A DNA stretch of 64,000 nucleotides from Gaiellaceae bacterium (GCA_026002995.1 BPGK01000001.1:1612001-1676000); one strand, 5' to 3'. Numbered from the stretch's first letter, positions 1 through 7,867 are shown. Made by a program: numbers and translations. Notes: generated by a model not told the origin, from the letters alone.

Positions 1-26
1 CACGCGCGTCCCGGCTCGGTGGTCAC
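1..26 (-). CDS. gcvPB: Start of probable glycine dehydrogenase subunit 2 (partial)
   Basis: Only the first eight codons and part of a ninth fall in the window (GTG at 24-26, reading VTTEPGRA). The GTG overlaps the gcvPA stop in a GTGA, the same 4-nt coupling used by gcvT/gcvH and gcvH/gcvPA just upstream. In split P-protein systems gcvPB, which carries the PLP lysine, normally follows gcvPA. The identity is inferred from position only. Confidence 0.45.
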
Positions 27-1354
27 GCGCACACCTCTTCGAGCACCTCCGCGAGACGGTCGACGTCCTCGCGTGTGCGCTTCTCAGTCAGGGCGACGAG
101 GAGCACGTCGTCCATCCCCTCGTAGTCGCGCCCGAGGACGTAGCCGGGGTGCACGCCGCGCTCGCGCGCGCGGCGGACGACCTCGCGCGCGGGGATGGGC
201 GTGCGGAACGCGACCTCCTTGAAGGATGGCGCCTCGAAGGCCGGCTCGAGCGGCAGCCGCTCGCGCGCGTAGGCCGCGAGCGCAAGGCACGTCTCCCCCA
301 CCTCGCGCAACCCCTGCGGGCCGAGCCAGGAGAGGGTCGCGAGACCGGCGAGCGCGAGGAGCGTCTGGTTCGTCGTCATGTTCGAGGTCGCCTTCTCGCG
401 CCGGATGTGCTGCTCGCGCGTCTGGAGCGCGAGGACGAACCCGCGCCGACCGTCCACATCGACGGTCTGGCCGACAATCCGCCCCGGCATCCGCCGGAGG
501 AACTCGTCCCGTGCGGCGAAGAAGCCGTAGTGCGGGCCGCCGTACGACTGCCAGTTCCCGGCCGACTGACCCTCGCCGATCGCAAGCGCGCAGCCGTACG
601 CGCCGGGGGCTTCGAGCACGCCGAGCGAGAGGAGGTCGATGTGCGCAATCGGGAGTGCGCCCGCCTCCGCCGCGGCCGCCGCCAGCTCGGGCGCCGGCTC
701 GAGGCAGCCGAGGAAGCTCGGCTGCTGGAAGAGCACCGCCGCAGCGCCGTACGCCGCCGCTCGTACCTCGTCGGGGTCGGTGAGGCCTCCGCGGTGCGGT
801 ACCTCGACGACCTCGAGGCCGAAGCCGGGCGCGTACGTCTTCACGACCTGGCGCACCTGGGGCGAGAGGGTCTCCGCGAGGACGACCTTCGGCCGGTCGG
901 GCCGCGCGTGCTTCGCGACGAAGCACGCATCGGCCGCCACCGTGCAGCCGTCGTAGCCGGACGCGTTCGAGACGTCCATCCCGGTCAGCTCGCAGATCAC
1001 CGTCTGGTACTCGAAGATCGCCTGTAGCACGCCCTGGCTCATCTCCGGCTGGTAGGGCGTGTACGCGGTCAGGAACTCCCCGCGGGAGAGGACGACGTCG
1101 ACGACGGCTGGGACGTAGTGATCGTAGATGCCGGCGCCGAGAAAGGAGAGCTCCGCGCCCGTGTGCACGTTCCGGGCGGCGAGCTGCTCGAGGTGTCGCG
1201 CGAGCTCGGCCTCCCCGAGCGCCGGCGGCAGGTCGAGCTCCCGTCCGAGCCGAACACCCGGCGGAACCTGCTCGAAGAGCTCGTCGACGGACGCGACGCC
1301 GATCGCGGCGAGCATCGCTTCGCGGTCGGCGTCGGTGAGCGAGAGGTAGCTCAC
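23..1354 (-). CDS. gcvPA: Glycine dehydrogenase (decarboxylating) subunit 1
   Basis: 443 aa, the usual size for the alpha subunit of the split P-protein. GcvPA and GcvPB together decarboxylate glycine and pass the aminomethyl group to the lipoyl arm of GcvH. The sequence is full length, from the conserved N-terminal YLSLTDADREAML to the C-terminal domain. The GTG start at 1354 overlaps the gcvH stop by 4 nt; an upstream in-frame extension lies inside gcvH and is rejected. Subunit 1 does not carry the PLP lysine. Codon use matches the high-GC chromosome. It is the third gene of a gcvT-H-PA-(PB) operon. Confidence 0.95.
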   Translation of the reverse strand: MSYLSLTDADREAMLAAIGVASVDELFEQVPPGVRLGRELDLPPALGEAELARHLEQLAARNVHTGAELSFLGAGIYDHYVPAVVDVVLSRGEFLTAYTPYQPEMSQGVLQAIFEYQTVICELTGMDVSNASGYDGCTVAADACFVAKHARPDRPKVVLAETLSPQVRQVVKTYAPGFGLEVVEVPHRGGLTDPDEVRAAAYGAAAVLFQQPSFLGCLEPAPELAAAAAEAGALPIAHIDLLSLGVLEAPGAYGCALAIGEGQSAGNWQSYGGPHYGFFAARDEFLRRMPGRIVGQTVDVDGRRGFVLALQTREQHIRREKATSNMTTNQTLLALAGLATLSWLGPQGLREVGETCLALAAYARERLPLEPAFEAPSFKEVAFRTPIPAREVVRRARERGVHPGYVLGRDYEGMDDVLLVALTEKRTREDVDRLAEVLEEVCA

Positions 1355-1755
1355 TGCTCCGCGACGAGGGCGCGGTAGGCATCCGCGTCGAGGAGGTCGT
1401 CCGCCTCGTCCGGATCGGAGATGCGGATGCGGATCAGCCACCCCTCGCCGTAGGGGTCGTCGTTGACGATCTCGGGCTCCTCGACCGCCTTCGCGTTCAC
1501 CTCGAGCACCTCGCCCGAGAGCGGCGCGATCACGTCCGAGACCGCCTTCACGGACTCGATCTCGCCGTAGGGAGCGTCCTTGGCGACGGTCGTTCCGACC
1601 TCCGGCGGCTCGTAGTGGACGAGCTCACCGAGGGAGTCCTGGGCGAACCAGGTGATGCCGAGCACGGCTTCGTCGTCCTCGATCCGGGCCCAGTCGTGCT
1701 CGGGGTGGTAGAGGAGGTCGTCGGGGTAGCTCTCGCTCGCTGGCACGTAACTCAC
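1351..1755 (-). CDS. gcvH: Glycine cleavage system H protein
   Basis: 134 aa, the normal length for this lipoyl carrier, which shuttles the aminomethyl intermediate between P, T and L proteins. The lipoylation motif GEIESVKAVSD places the modified lysine at about residue 70. The typical HPEHDWARIEDD segment lies near the N terminus. The GTG start at 1755 overlaps the gcvT stop (GTGA), and its own TGA overlaps the gcvPA GTG. The longer open frame that runs into gcvT is a shadow. An acidic C-terminal tail (DPDEADDLLDAD) is present. Confidence 0.96.
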   Translation of the reverse strand: MSYVPASESYPDDLLYHPEHDWARIEDDEAVLGITWFAQDSLGELVHYEPPEVGTTVAKDAPYGEIESVKAVSDVIAPLSGEVLEVNAKAVEEPEIVNDDPYGEGWLIRIRISDPDEADDLLDADAYRALVAEQ

Positions 1756-2804
1756 GCTCCCTTCCGGTAGATCGGCTTGGACACGACGCGGGCACGACGT
1801 GGCTTCCCGCGCACGTCGATCACGAGCTCCGCCCCTTCGCGGGCCGAGGCGGCCGGGACGTACCCGAGCCCGATTCCGCGGTCGAGCATCGGGGAGTGCG
1901 TCCCCGAGGTGACCTCCCCGCCTCCGAAGATCGCCATGCCTTTGCGGGGAATCGCCTTCTCTTCCATGACGAAGGGGACGAGCCTCCGCTCGGGCCCGTG
2001 CTCGGCGATCCGGCGGAGCTCGGCGACACCCGTGAAGTCCGTATGGAGCGCGCACGCCCACTCGAGCCCGGCCGAGATCGCGTCGGTCTCGGGGGTGATG
2101 TCCGCGCCGTGCAGCGGATAGCACACCTCGAGGCGGAGGCTGTCACGGGCACCGAGCCCGCACGGGACGGCGCCCCGCTCGAGCACCCGGTCCCAGAGCG
2201 CCGCGGCGTCCTCGACGGCGCAGCAGAGCTCGACGCCTCGCTCGCCCGTATACCCCGTGTACGAGACGAGCACTTCGATGCCGTCGAGCTCGCCCATCCG
2301 GTGGGTAAACGGCTTCGCGTCGGGAAGACCGAGCCGCTCGAGGGAGCGAGGGCCCTGGACGGCGACGAGCGCGTACTCGTCGGAGGCGTCGCGCACCTCC
2401 GTCCCGCGCGGCTCGCGCTCCTTCAGCCACGCGTAGGCGGTCGCCCGATTGGACGCGTTCGCGATGACGAGGTACTGCCCGTAGGCGAAGCGGTAGAGGA
2501 TCACGTCGTCGACGATCCCGCCCCGCTCGTTCGTGATGAGCGTGTACTGCGCCCGGCCGTCCTCGAGCCGGTCGACGTCGTTCGAGAGGACGGACTGGAG
2601 GAAGGCGCCGGCGGTGGGTCCGTCGACGTGCAGCTCGGCCATGTGCGAGACGTCGAAGGCGCCGCAGTCGGCGCGCACGGCCCGGTGCTCGGCGATGACG
2701 CCCTCGTACTGCACGGGCATCTCGTAGCCTGCGAACGGCACCATGCGCGCCCCGAGCTCGAGGTGCCGCGCGTAGAGCGGCGTGCGCGAGAGGGTCGCCT
2801 CCAC
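1752..2804 (-). CDS. gcvT: Aminomethyltransferase (glycine cleavage T protein)
   Basis: 350 aa. It transfers the methylene group from aminomethyl-GcvH to tetrahydrofolate and releases ammonia. Seen: N-terminal RTPLYARHLELGARMVPFAGYE and the folate-pocket region ERGGIVDDVILYRF near residue 90. First gene of the gcv operon. The GTG start has no Shine-Dalgarno but has TAGAGT (2812-2817) 7 nt upstream, so a leaderless mRNA is likely. Without the restriction island, ftsZ would lie only 66 bp upstream on the same strand. Confidence 0.96.
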   Translation of the reverse strand: MEATLSRTPLYARHLELGARMVPFAGYEMPVQYEGVIAEHRAVRADCGAFDVSHMAELHVDGPTAGAFLQSVLSNDVDRLEDGRAQYTLITNERGGIVDDVILYRFAYGQYLVIANASNRATAYAWLKEREPRGTEVRDASDEYALVAVQGPRSLERLGLPDAKPFTHRMGELDGIEVLVSYTGYTGERGVELCCAVEDAAALWDRVLERGAVPCGLGARDSLRLEVCYPLHGADITPETDAISAGLEWACALHTDFTGVAELRRIAEHGPERRLVPFVMEEKAIPRKGMAIFGGGEVTSGTHSPMLDRGIGLGYVPAASAREGAELVIDVRGKPRRARVVSKPIYRKGA

Positions 2805-2811
2805 GGACGCG

Positions 2812-2817
2812 ACTCTA
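2812..2817 (-). promoter_or_regulatory. Leaderless -10 of gcvT
   Basis: TAGAGT ends 7 nt before the gcvT GTG. It lies outside the left 25-bp repeat, so it belongs to the host side of the junction and was not brought by the island. Confidence 0.5.
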
Positions 2818-2830
2818 GCCCCTTCGGGGC
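2818..2830. other. Short perfect hairpin between gcvT and the left repeat
   Basis: GCCCC-TTC-GGGGC forms a 5-bp perfect stem with a triloop, directly upstream of the gcvT -10. There is no U-tract. It could be the remnant of an ftsZ-side terminator; its role is unknown. Confidence 0.3.
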
Positions 2831-2849
2831 ACTCGAGCGCGCCTACCGC

Positions 2850-2874
2850 GGCGACCCGCCGCGACTCGGCTCAG
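2850..2874. repeat. Left 25-bp direct repeat of the R-M island
   Basis: Perfect copy of 5772-5796. Both copies read GGCGACCCGCC followed by GCGACTCGGCTCAG, and the flanking bases differ on both sides. This copy retains the ftsZ stop triplet (TCA on plus, 2871-2873) but no ftsZ sequence beyond it. It marks the gcvT-side end of the inserted unit. Confidence 0.93.
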
Positions 2875-2918
2875 CTCGACCAACACGCTCAGGTCTGTCC
2901 GACGCGGAAACTAAGGTA

Positions 2919-2932
2919 CGAACGTATGTTCC
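2919..2932. promoter_or_regulatory. SOS (LexA/DinR) box upstream of the methyltransferase
   Basis: CGAACGTATGTTCC contains GAAC-N4-GTTC and fits the Gram-positive SOS consensus CGAACRNRYGTTYC at every position. It lies 31 bp before the GTG of the methyltransferase and overlaps the proposed -35 (TTCCCA, 2929-2934). LexA binding there would block the promoter. LexA binding itself is an inference; a GAAC-N4-GTTC match can arise by chance in a window of this size. Confidence 0.55.
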
Positions 2933-2957
2933 CATCATCATCCGCGCCCTCTACGAT
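2929..2957 (+). promoter_or_regulatory. Leaderless promoter of the R-M operon
   Basis: -35 TTCCCA (2929-2934), 17-bp spacer, -10 TACGAT (2952-2957), then 6 nt to the GTG at 2964. There is no Shine-Dalgarno. The -35 overlaps the SOS box. Confidence 0.5.
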
Positions 2958-2963
2958 CACTTC

Positions 2964-4157
2964 GTGCTCTCCGGCCTAGCACATACCCGATCGTCTGCCG
3001 GGCGGGAGCAGGGCCTCTCCGTTGTCGGGTTGTTCGCCGGCATCGGCGGCATCGAGGTCGGCCTCCATCAGGCGGGACATCGAACGGAACTCCTGTGTGA
3101 GATCGATCCAGCGGCGCAGCGGGTGCTGCGCACGCACTTTCCGGGGGTCCCTCTCATCGCCGACATTCGCGAACTGGAATCGATCCCCGACGCTGGGATC
3201 TGCGCCGCGGGATTCCCGTGCCAAGACCTGAGTCAGGCGGGGCGCACGGCGGGCATTCGGGGTGCCAACTCCGGTCTCGTAGCCGAGGTCTTCCGTCTCG
3301 TCGAACGAGCAGATCCTCTCTGGCTCATCCTCGAGAACGTCCCCTTCATGTTGAGGCTCGATCGCGGCGAAGCGATGCGATTCTTAACCCGCTCCCTCGA
3401 GAGACTCGGCTTCAGCTGGGCGTACAGAGTTGTCGACACACGCGCGTTCGGACTCCCGCAGCGGCGACAGCGTGTGGTTCTCCTTGCCTCTCGCTCTCAG
3501 GATCCTCGACAAGTGCTCTTCGTGGGGAATGAGCCCGAACCCGTGTGGCCACACCACTCGGAAGTCGCATGTGGCTTCTACTGGACAGAGGGAATCCGCG
3601 GCCTCGGATGGGCTGTGGACGCCATCCCGACTCTCAAGGGCGGTTCGACGATCGGGATCCCGTCCGCACCGGCGATCAGGTTCCCGGACGGCCTGATAGC
3701 GACGCCGGATCTCCGCGATGCCGAAAGACTTCAGGGCTTCGAGGCCGACTGGACTGCGCCCGCCTCCGACAATCAACGCAGGGAGGGCTCTCGGTGGAGG
3801 TTGGTCGGGAACGCTGTCAGCGTGCCCGTCGCGTACTGGCTGGGCACCCGGCTGCGAGATCCTCAGCCGTACGACGGATCGCAAGACGAATCACTCCCTC
3901 CGGGAGCGCCCTGGCCCAAGGCAGCCTGGGGCGCAAACGGCGTCGTTTGTCGAGCGAACCTGTCCGCGTGGCCCGTCTGCCATGAGTATCACCACCTTGC
4001 AGAGTTCCTTCGCTTCGACCCACTGCCTCTCTCGGAACGCGCGACCCTGGGATTCCTTCGACGCACCCGGCGGTCATCACTCAACTTCCCTGCAGGATTC
4101 CTAGACGACGTCGCCGCCCATCTGGCAACGGTTCAACCGGAGCCGCTCTTCGCATAG
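2964..4157 (+). CDS. DNA (cytosine-5-)-methyltransferase, Dcm-type
   Basis: 397 aa. It methylates C5 of cytosine in a specific DNA site using SAM. Motif order is canonical: motif I FAGIGG (about 24-29), motif IV GFPCQDLSQ with catalytic Cys86, motif VI ENVP (124-127), motif VIII QRRQR (166-170), a target-recognition region (about 180-275), and motif X GNAVSVPVA (282-290). A C-terminal extension of about 100 residues has no recognised domain. The GTG start was chosen from the leaderless promoter. GC is visibly lower than the surroundings: a 60-base sample at 3301 is 57% GC against 78% at 1201. It protects DNA from the nuclease encoded next; recognition site unknown. Confidence 0.95.
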   Translation: MLSGLAHTRSSAGREQGLSVVGLFAGIGGIEVGLHQAGHRTELLCEIDPAAQRVLRTHFPGVPLIADIRELESIPDAGICAAGFPCQDLSQAGRTAGIRGANSGLVAEVFRLVERADPLWLILENVPFMLRLDRGEAMRFLTRSLERLGFSWAYRVVDTRAFGLPQRRQRVVLLASRSQDPRQVLFVGNEPEPVWPHHSEVACGFYWTEGIRGLGWAVDAIPTLKGGSTIGIPSAPAIRFPDGLIATPDLRDAERLQGFEADWTAPASDNQRREGSRWRLVGNAVSVPVAYWLGTRLRDPQPYDGSQDESLPPGAPWPKAAWGANGVVCRANLSAWPVCHEYHHLAEFLRFDPLPLSERATLGFLRRTRRSSLNFPAGFLDDVAAHLATVQPEPLFA

Positions 4158-4219
4158 CAGCGGCGCTCAGCGCGCGAGGGGCAGGAGCACGAGGCTCCGA
4201 GTCGTAGAGAGTTAGGGCC

Positions 4220-5059
4220 GTGGACGGGCCGGATATCATCGTGTCGAGCCTGTCCGTCCCGCAGCCGCGCGGGCCGTCGAAGACGCCGTGGCAGTACCAC
4301 TCCCGTTCCGACCTCCACAGCAAGGTCGCGTGCTGGGCGGTTCTGTTCGACCTCCTGCAGCACAGCGCGCTCATGCGCAGTCACGCCAGGAGCGGCAAGA
4401 TCGTCTTCGGTATCAACCACGAGTTGCGCGACTTCGCAACCGCAAGAAAGAAGGTGCTCGACCTCGTAGTCGCACGACCCTCGGGGCCGACTACGAAGGA
4501 AACGCTCGCCGATCTCGCTCGGCGCTACCGTGTCGTCCTCGACAGCGCACAGGCGGCGAGACTAGCGACCTTGCCAGAGCTGCGGCGCGCGCCGGTCGGC
4601 GCGGTGCTCATGGCTCTCGAAGCCAAAGCGGCGATGACCGAACACGTCAAGGCGCTCCCTCGCCTGTACGACGAGCTCAACTCAAGTCACCAGACAATCC
4701 ATGGAGCGTCACGGCAGGCGCTCGCCGTCGGACTGGTGATGATCAACGCCGCGTCGACGTTCGTGAGCCCTGATCTCAACAAGGTTCCTGGAGCGGAGGT
4801 CGTGCTGTCGAAGCACTCACAACCGGCTGCGGCCGCTGCGGTTGTTGCGAAAGTCCGCGAGATCCCTCGCCGCACAGCGAGCGCGACGGAGGGCTACGAC
4901 GGCCTCGGCATCATCGTGATCTCCGCGATCAACGATGGCACGACTCCGGTATCCCTCGTCACGGCGCCACCGGCGCCACCGCCCGGCGACATCTTCTACT
5001 ACGACAACATGATCACGCGCGTCGCAAACGAGTACGACACGACGTTCAAGTCGATCTGA
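4220..5059 (+). CDS. Putative restriction endonuclease of the R-M module
   Basis: 279 aa, lying 62 bp after the C5 methyltransferase and 24 bp before vsr, the classic slot for the cognate restriction enzyme. No named family is certain. A PD-(D/E)XK-like active site can be proposed from KKVLDLVVARP (Asp81) and ALEAKAAMTEH (Glu134, Lys136). The region ALPRLYDELNSSHQTIHGAS recalls uncharacterised phage-associated nucleases, from memory only. A proline-rich patch (APPAPPPGD) precedes a short C-terminal segment. GTG start at 4220; a GTG at 4241 is also possible. Lower GC than the host genome. No TANNNT leaderless signal is seen, so it probably shares the methyltransferase transcript. Confidence 0.6.
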   Translation: MDGPDIIVSSLSVPQPRGPSKTPWQYHSRSDLHSKVACWAVLFDLLQHSALMRSHARSGKIVFGINHELRDFATARKKVLDLVVARPSGPTTKETLADLARRYRVVLDSAQAARLATLPELRRAPVGAVLMALEAKAAMTEHVKALPRLYDELNSSHQTIHGASRQALAVGLVMINAASTFVSPDLNKVPGAEVVLSKHSQPAAAAAVVAKVREIPRRTASATEGYDGLGIIVISAINDGTTPVSLVTAPPAPPPGDIFYYDNMITRVANEYDTTFKSI

Positions 5060-5071
5060 GGTAGATCGTCC

Positions 5072-5077
5072 TAGACT
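5072..5077 (+). promoter_or_regulatory. Leaderless -10 of vsr
   Basis: TAGACT lies 6 nt before the GTG of vsr, so vsr could also be transcribed separately from the two upstream genes. Confidence 0.45.
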
Positions 5078-5083
5078 GGCGAC

Positions 5084-5521
5084 GTGGCCGAAGGAGGCAC
5101 GCCAGCCGCTTCCTCGCCGGACGCACTGCGGCGGATGAAGTCGCAGCGTCAACGCGATACCGCCTCCGAGGTTGCTCTTCGATCCCTGCTTCATCGCCGT
5201 GGGTTGCGCTTTCGGGTTCACTATCCGTTACCAGGCCTGCGACGCCGCGCCGACATTGCGTTCCCGCGACTTCGAATCGCCGTCTTCGTCGACGGGTGCT
5301 TCTGGCACGGCTGCCCTCACCACGGCACCTGGCCCAAGCGGAACGCGAACTGGTGGCGCGAGAAGATCGCAGCCAACCGCCAACGAGACGCTGACACCAA
5401 CGCACGACTGGCAGAGCAGGGATGGATTGTCATTCGCGTGTGGGAGCACGAAGCGACGGAAACGGCTGTCTGCGCGATCACGGAGGCTGTTCGAGAGCGC
5501 GCGCTCCGAGAACGCCCCTGA
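5084..5521 (+). CDS. vsr: Very short patch repair endonuclease (Vsr)
   Basis: 145 aa. It nicks 5' of the T in T:G mismatches created when 5-methylcytosine deaminates, limiting C-to-T mutation at methylated sites. Seen: RRADIAF with the catalytic Asp at about 57, FVDGCFWHGCPHH (68-80), NWWREKIAANRQRD (89-102) and RVWEHE near 119. These are the hallmarks of the family. Vsr genes usually accompany C5 methyltransferases, as here. The GTG start is supported by the leaderless -10; an internal ATG at 5135 is possible but would trim the N terminus. Last gene of the island, convergent with ftsZ. Confidence 0.95.
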   Translation: MAEGGTPAASSPDALRRMKSQRQRDTASEVALRSLLHRRGLRFRVHYPLPGLRRRADIAFPRLRIAVFVDGCFWHGCPHHGTWPKRNANWWREKIAANRQRDADTNARLAEQGWIVIRVWEHEATETAVCAITEAVRERALRERP

Positions 5522-5584
5522 CCGCCGTGTCCCACAACCTCCTCCGCCCGGCAACAGGCGACGCGGTGCGACGCTGAGGTCGGT

Positions 5585-5610
5585 GTCGTCGATCGTGCGT
5601 CATCGACGAC
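5585..5610. terminator. Inverted repeat after vsr
   Basis: GTCGTCGAT (5585-5593) and ATCGACGAC (5602-5610) form a perfect 9-bp stem with an 8-nt loop, 64 bp past the vsr stop. There is no T-tract on either strand. It could end both the island and ftsZ transcripts, or be an unrelated binding site. Confidence 0.4.
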
Positions 5611-5771
5611 CGTAGTCCTGTCATACGACGGCGATTCAGCTCAAACCGGGTCCGCTCCGTCAGGATCGGGGTGCCGTCCGATCACCTTTCGAAAAGGCCT
5701 CCGCGTTCGGCGCATCGCTGCACGCGGGTGGCTGCTAGGCATTAGTCCCGGCTCCTGACGACCTTCCCAGG

Positions 5772-5796
5772 GGCGACCCGCCGCGACTCGGCTCAG
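5772..5796. repeat. Right 25-bp direct repeat, overlapping the ftsZ stop
   Basis: Perfect copy of 2850-2874. It contains the ftsZ stop codon (5793-5795), the last base of the final Asp codon (5796) and 21 bp downstream. The inserted unit (island plus one repeat copy) is 2,922 bp. The 250 bp between vsr and this repeat hold only the inverted repeat at 5585-5610. Confidence 0.93.
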
Positions 5797-6863
5797 TCGT
5801 CGTCCTTGAGGAAGCTCGGGATGTCGATGTCGACGTCGGAGACGCTCGGGGCGGCGAAGGCGGGCGCCCGCTCGCGCTCGCCCCCCGCAGCCGACTCGAC
5901 CCGCTTCCGGCGGGGACGGCCGCCGAAGCCCGTCGCGATCGCGGTCACGCGCACGTCGTCGCCCATCGCCTCGTCGATGACGGCTCCGAAGATCACGTTC
6001 GCGTTCGGATCGGCGGCGCTCGTGACGACCTGGGCGGCCTCGTCGACCTCGGCGAGACCGAGGTCGGGGCCCCCGGTGATGTTGATGAGGATCCCCGTCG
6101 CGCCGTCGAGCGTCGTCTCGAGGAGCGGCGACGAGATGGCCATCCTCGCCGCCTCGACGGCGCGGTTCTCGCCGTGCGAGACGCCGATGCCCATGAGCGC
6201 CGATCCGGCGTCGCGCATGATCGTGCGCACGTCGGCGAAGTCGAGGTTGATGAGCCCGGGCACCGTGATCAGGTCGGTGATGCCCTGGACACCCTGGCGC
6301 AGGATGTCGTCGACCATGCGGAAGGCGTCGGTCACCGGCGTCGAGCGCTCCACGACCTGGAGCAGGCGGTCGTTCTCGATGACGATGAGCGTGTCGACGC
6401 TCTCGCGCAGCGCCTGGATTCCCTGCTCGGCCTGGTCGGCGCGAAGCTTCCCCTCGAACGCGAACGGCCGGGTCACCACCCCGACCGTGAGCGCGCCGAG
6501 CTCGCGGCCGATCTCCGCGACGACCGGAGCAGCCCCCGTCCCGGTTCCTCCACCCTCGCCCGCGGTGACGAAGACCATGTCCGCGCCCTTGAGAGCCTCC
6601 TTCAACTCGTCCCGACTCTCTTGTGCCGCGGCGAGCCCGAGCCGCGGGTCCGCGCCCGCGCCGAGCCCGCGCGTCGCCTGGGAGCCGATGTGGATCTTGA
6701 CGTCGGCGTCCGCCATGACGAGCGCCTGAGCGTCGGTGTTGACCGCGATGAACTCGACCCCGGCCACGCCGGCGTCGACCATCCGGCTCACGGCGTTCGA
6801 GCCGCCCCCGCCGACGCCGACCACCTTGATGACGGCGAGGTAGCTCCCTAGCTGATTGCTCAT
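5793..6863 (-). CDS. ftsZ: Cell division GTPase FtsZ
   Basis: 356 aa. This tubulin-like GTPase forms the division ring. Seen: [13 protein letters not shown] at the N terminus, the T4 loop GEGGGTGTG near residue 95, the [11 protein letters not shown] region, a short variable linker and the C-terminal tail peptide DIDIPSFLK that binds partners. The ATG at 6863 has a good Shine-Dalgarno (GAGGTGA); the 32-codon upstream extension is rejected. Last gene of the dcw operon. ftsA is absent, as usual in Actinobacteria. The stop codon lies inside the right repeat, so the insertion did not change the protein. Confidence 0.98.
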   Translation of the reverse strand: MSNQLGSYLAVIKVVGVGGGGSNAVSRMVDAGVAGVEFIAVNTDAQALVMADADVKIHIGSQATRGLGAGADPRLGLAAAQESRDELKEALKGADMVFVTAGEGGGTGTGAAPVVAEIGRELGALTVGVVTRPFAFEGKLRADQAEQGIQALRESVDTLIVIENDRLLQVVERSTPVTDAFRMVDDILRQGVQGITDLITVPGLINLDFADVRTIMRDAGSALMGIGVSHGENRAVEAARMAISSPLLETTLDGATGILINITGGPDLGLAEVDEAAQVVTSAADPNANVIFGAVIDEAMGDDVRVTAIATGFGGRPRRKRVESAAGGERERAPAFAAPSVSDVDIDIPSFLKDDD

Positions 6864-6976
6864 GTCTCGACTCACCTCAGGTTGAAGCTCGCATCGAGCG
6901 TCCGACTGTCTCGCTGCCCATTCGCCACCGAGAGTAGGCGTCCTCCTCGGTCTTGTCAATCGTGTTGCGAGCCATG

Positions 6977-7002
6977 AGTCTAAACCTCAACTTAAGAGTT
7001 GA
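6977..7002 (-). promoter_or_regulatory. ftsQ-ftsZ spacer: possible ftsZ -10 and inverted repeat
   Basis: The 128-bp spacer contains TCAACT-TAAG-AGTTGA (6987-7002), a 6-bp inverted repeat spanning the ftsQ stop, followed on the minus strand by TAGACT (6977-6982), a TANNNT -10 candidate with no clear -35. An extra ftsZ promoter here would be usual for Actinobacteria. Confidence 0.35.
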
Positions 7003-7810
7003 AGGTGCTCGAAACCGGCCGCTCGGGAACGCTGAGGTCGAGGTAGAGGGTTCCGGGATCGAGGAGCGGGATCACCTTCGCGGCGACCGCGAGCTTGAGC
7101 ATGACGTCGCTCGCCTCCCCCAGGCGCAGCTCGAGCCCGTTTCCGAGCACGAGCGTGAGCTGCTCGTCGACGATTCGCGCAGAAGCGATCTCCCGCCGCA
7201 GGCCCACCTCGCGCGCGAGCACGAGCGCGCGCGCCGCCGGCAGCGCCTCCGCCGGGAGCAGACGCCCGGCGGCGACGGGGACGTCCTTCGCGAGCCACAG
7301 CCGCGGCAACGAGCGCGCGGTCCCGCGCTCGAGCTCCCGAATGACCATTCCCGACGCCGCCACGAGCCACGCCGAGAGCCCCGTTCGGGCGACCGCGACG
7401 GGGCGCTCCGCGGCCACCTTGACGACGAGCGTGTGCGGAAAGGCGCGGTCGACCGCGACCCCGGCGACCGCCGGCAGCGCGCGGACATCCCGCTCGACGG
7501 CGGCGGGATCGAGAGAGACGAGGCTCGTGCCGACGAGATCGGCGGTCAGCCGCTCGACGTCACGGATGACCGGCTCGGGCGCCGTGCCCTCGACGCGCAC
7601 GGTCTCGACGGCGAAGAGCGAGGACGCGAGCGCGAGCCAGTAGACGCCCAGCGCGGCGACGAGCACTGCGAGCCCGAGCAGGAGCGAGCGGCCGGAGGGG
7701 ACGACCCGTGCGAGAGCCTGGCGAGCTCCGGCGTCACGGGGAAGCGGGACGACGACGCTTCCCGTCTGTCCGCGCCGGCGCGCCCCGCGCTCGGATCGTC
7801 CCCCGGCCAT
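6992..7810 (-). CDS. ftsQ: Cell division protein FtsQ
   Basis: 272 aa, single-pass membrane protein linking early and late divisome proteins. A basic cytoplasmic tail (residues 1-42) precedes one TM helix (about 43-66, LLLGLAVLVAALGVYWLALA), then the POTRA domain starting FAVETVRVEGT and the FtsQ beta domain. FtsQ normally works with FtsL and FtsB; FtsL is encoded upstream in this operon. It lies 57 bp after murB and 128 bp before ftsZ, and ends with TAA rather than the TGA common in this operon. Confidence 0.92.
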   Translation of the reverse strand: MAGGRSERGARRRGQTGSVVVPLPRDAGARQALARVVPSGRSLLLGLAVLVAALGVYWLALASSLFAVETVRVEGTAPEPVIRDVERLTADLVGTSLVSLDPAAVERDVRALPAVAGVAVDRAFPHTLVVKVAAERPVAVARTGLSAWLVAASGMVIRELERGTARSLPRLWLAKDVPVAAGRLLPAEALPAARALVLAREVGLRREIASARIVDEQLTLVLGNGLELRLGEASDVMLKLAVAAKVIPLLDPGTLYLDLSVPERPVSSTFNS

Positions 7811-7867
7811 GCGACCCGTTTCGCCACCCGACGCGTCGATCCTGCGATCGGCCCCGGGTGGAGCACG

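Noticed and set aside
2805-2963. A glycine riboswitch before gcvT
   Set aside because: The likely gcvT transcript has only 0-10 nt of leader, and no tandem aptamer fold could be seen between gcvT and the R-M island.
5585-5610. Classical Rho-independent terminator after vsr
   Set aside because: The stem is perfect but no T-run follows on either strand, so it is listed only as a tentative terminator.
2850-5796. The island as an insertion sequence or prophage remnant
   Set aside because: No transposase, integrase or terminal inverted repeat was found; only the 25-bp direct repeats and three R-M genes are present.
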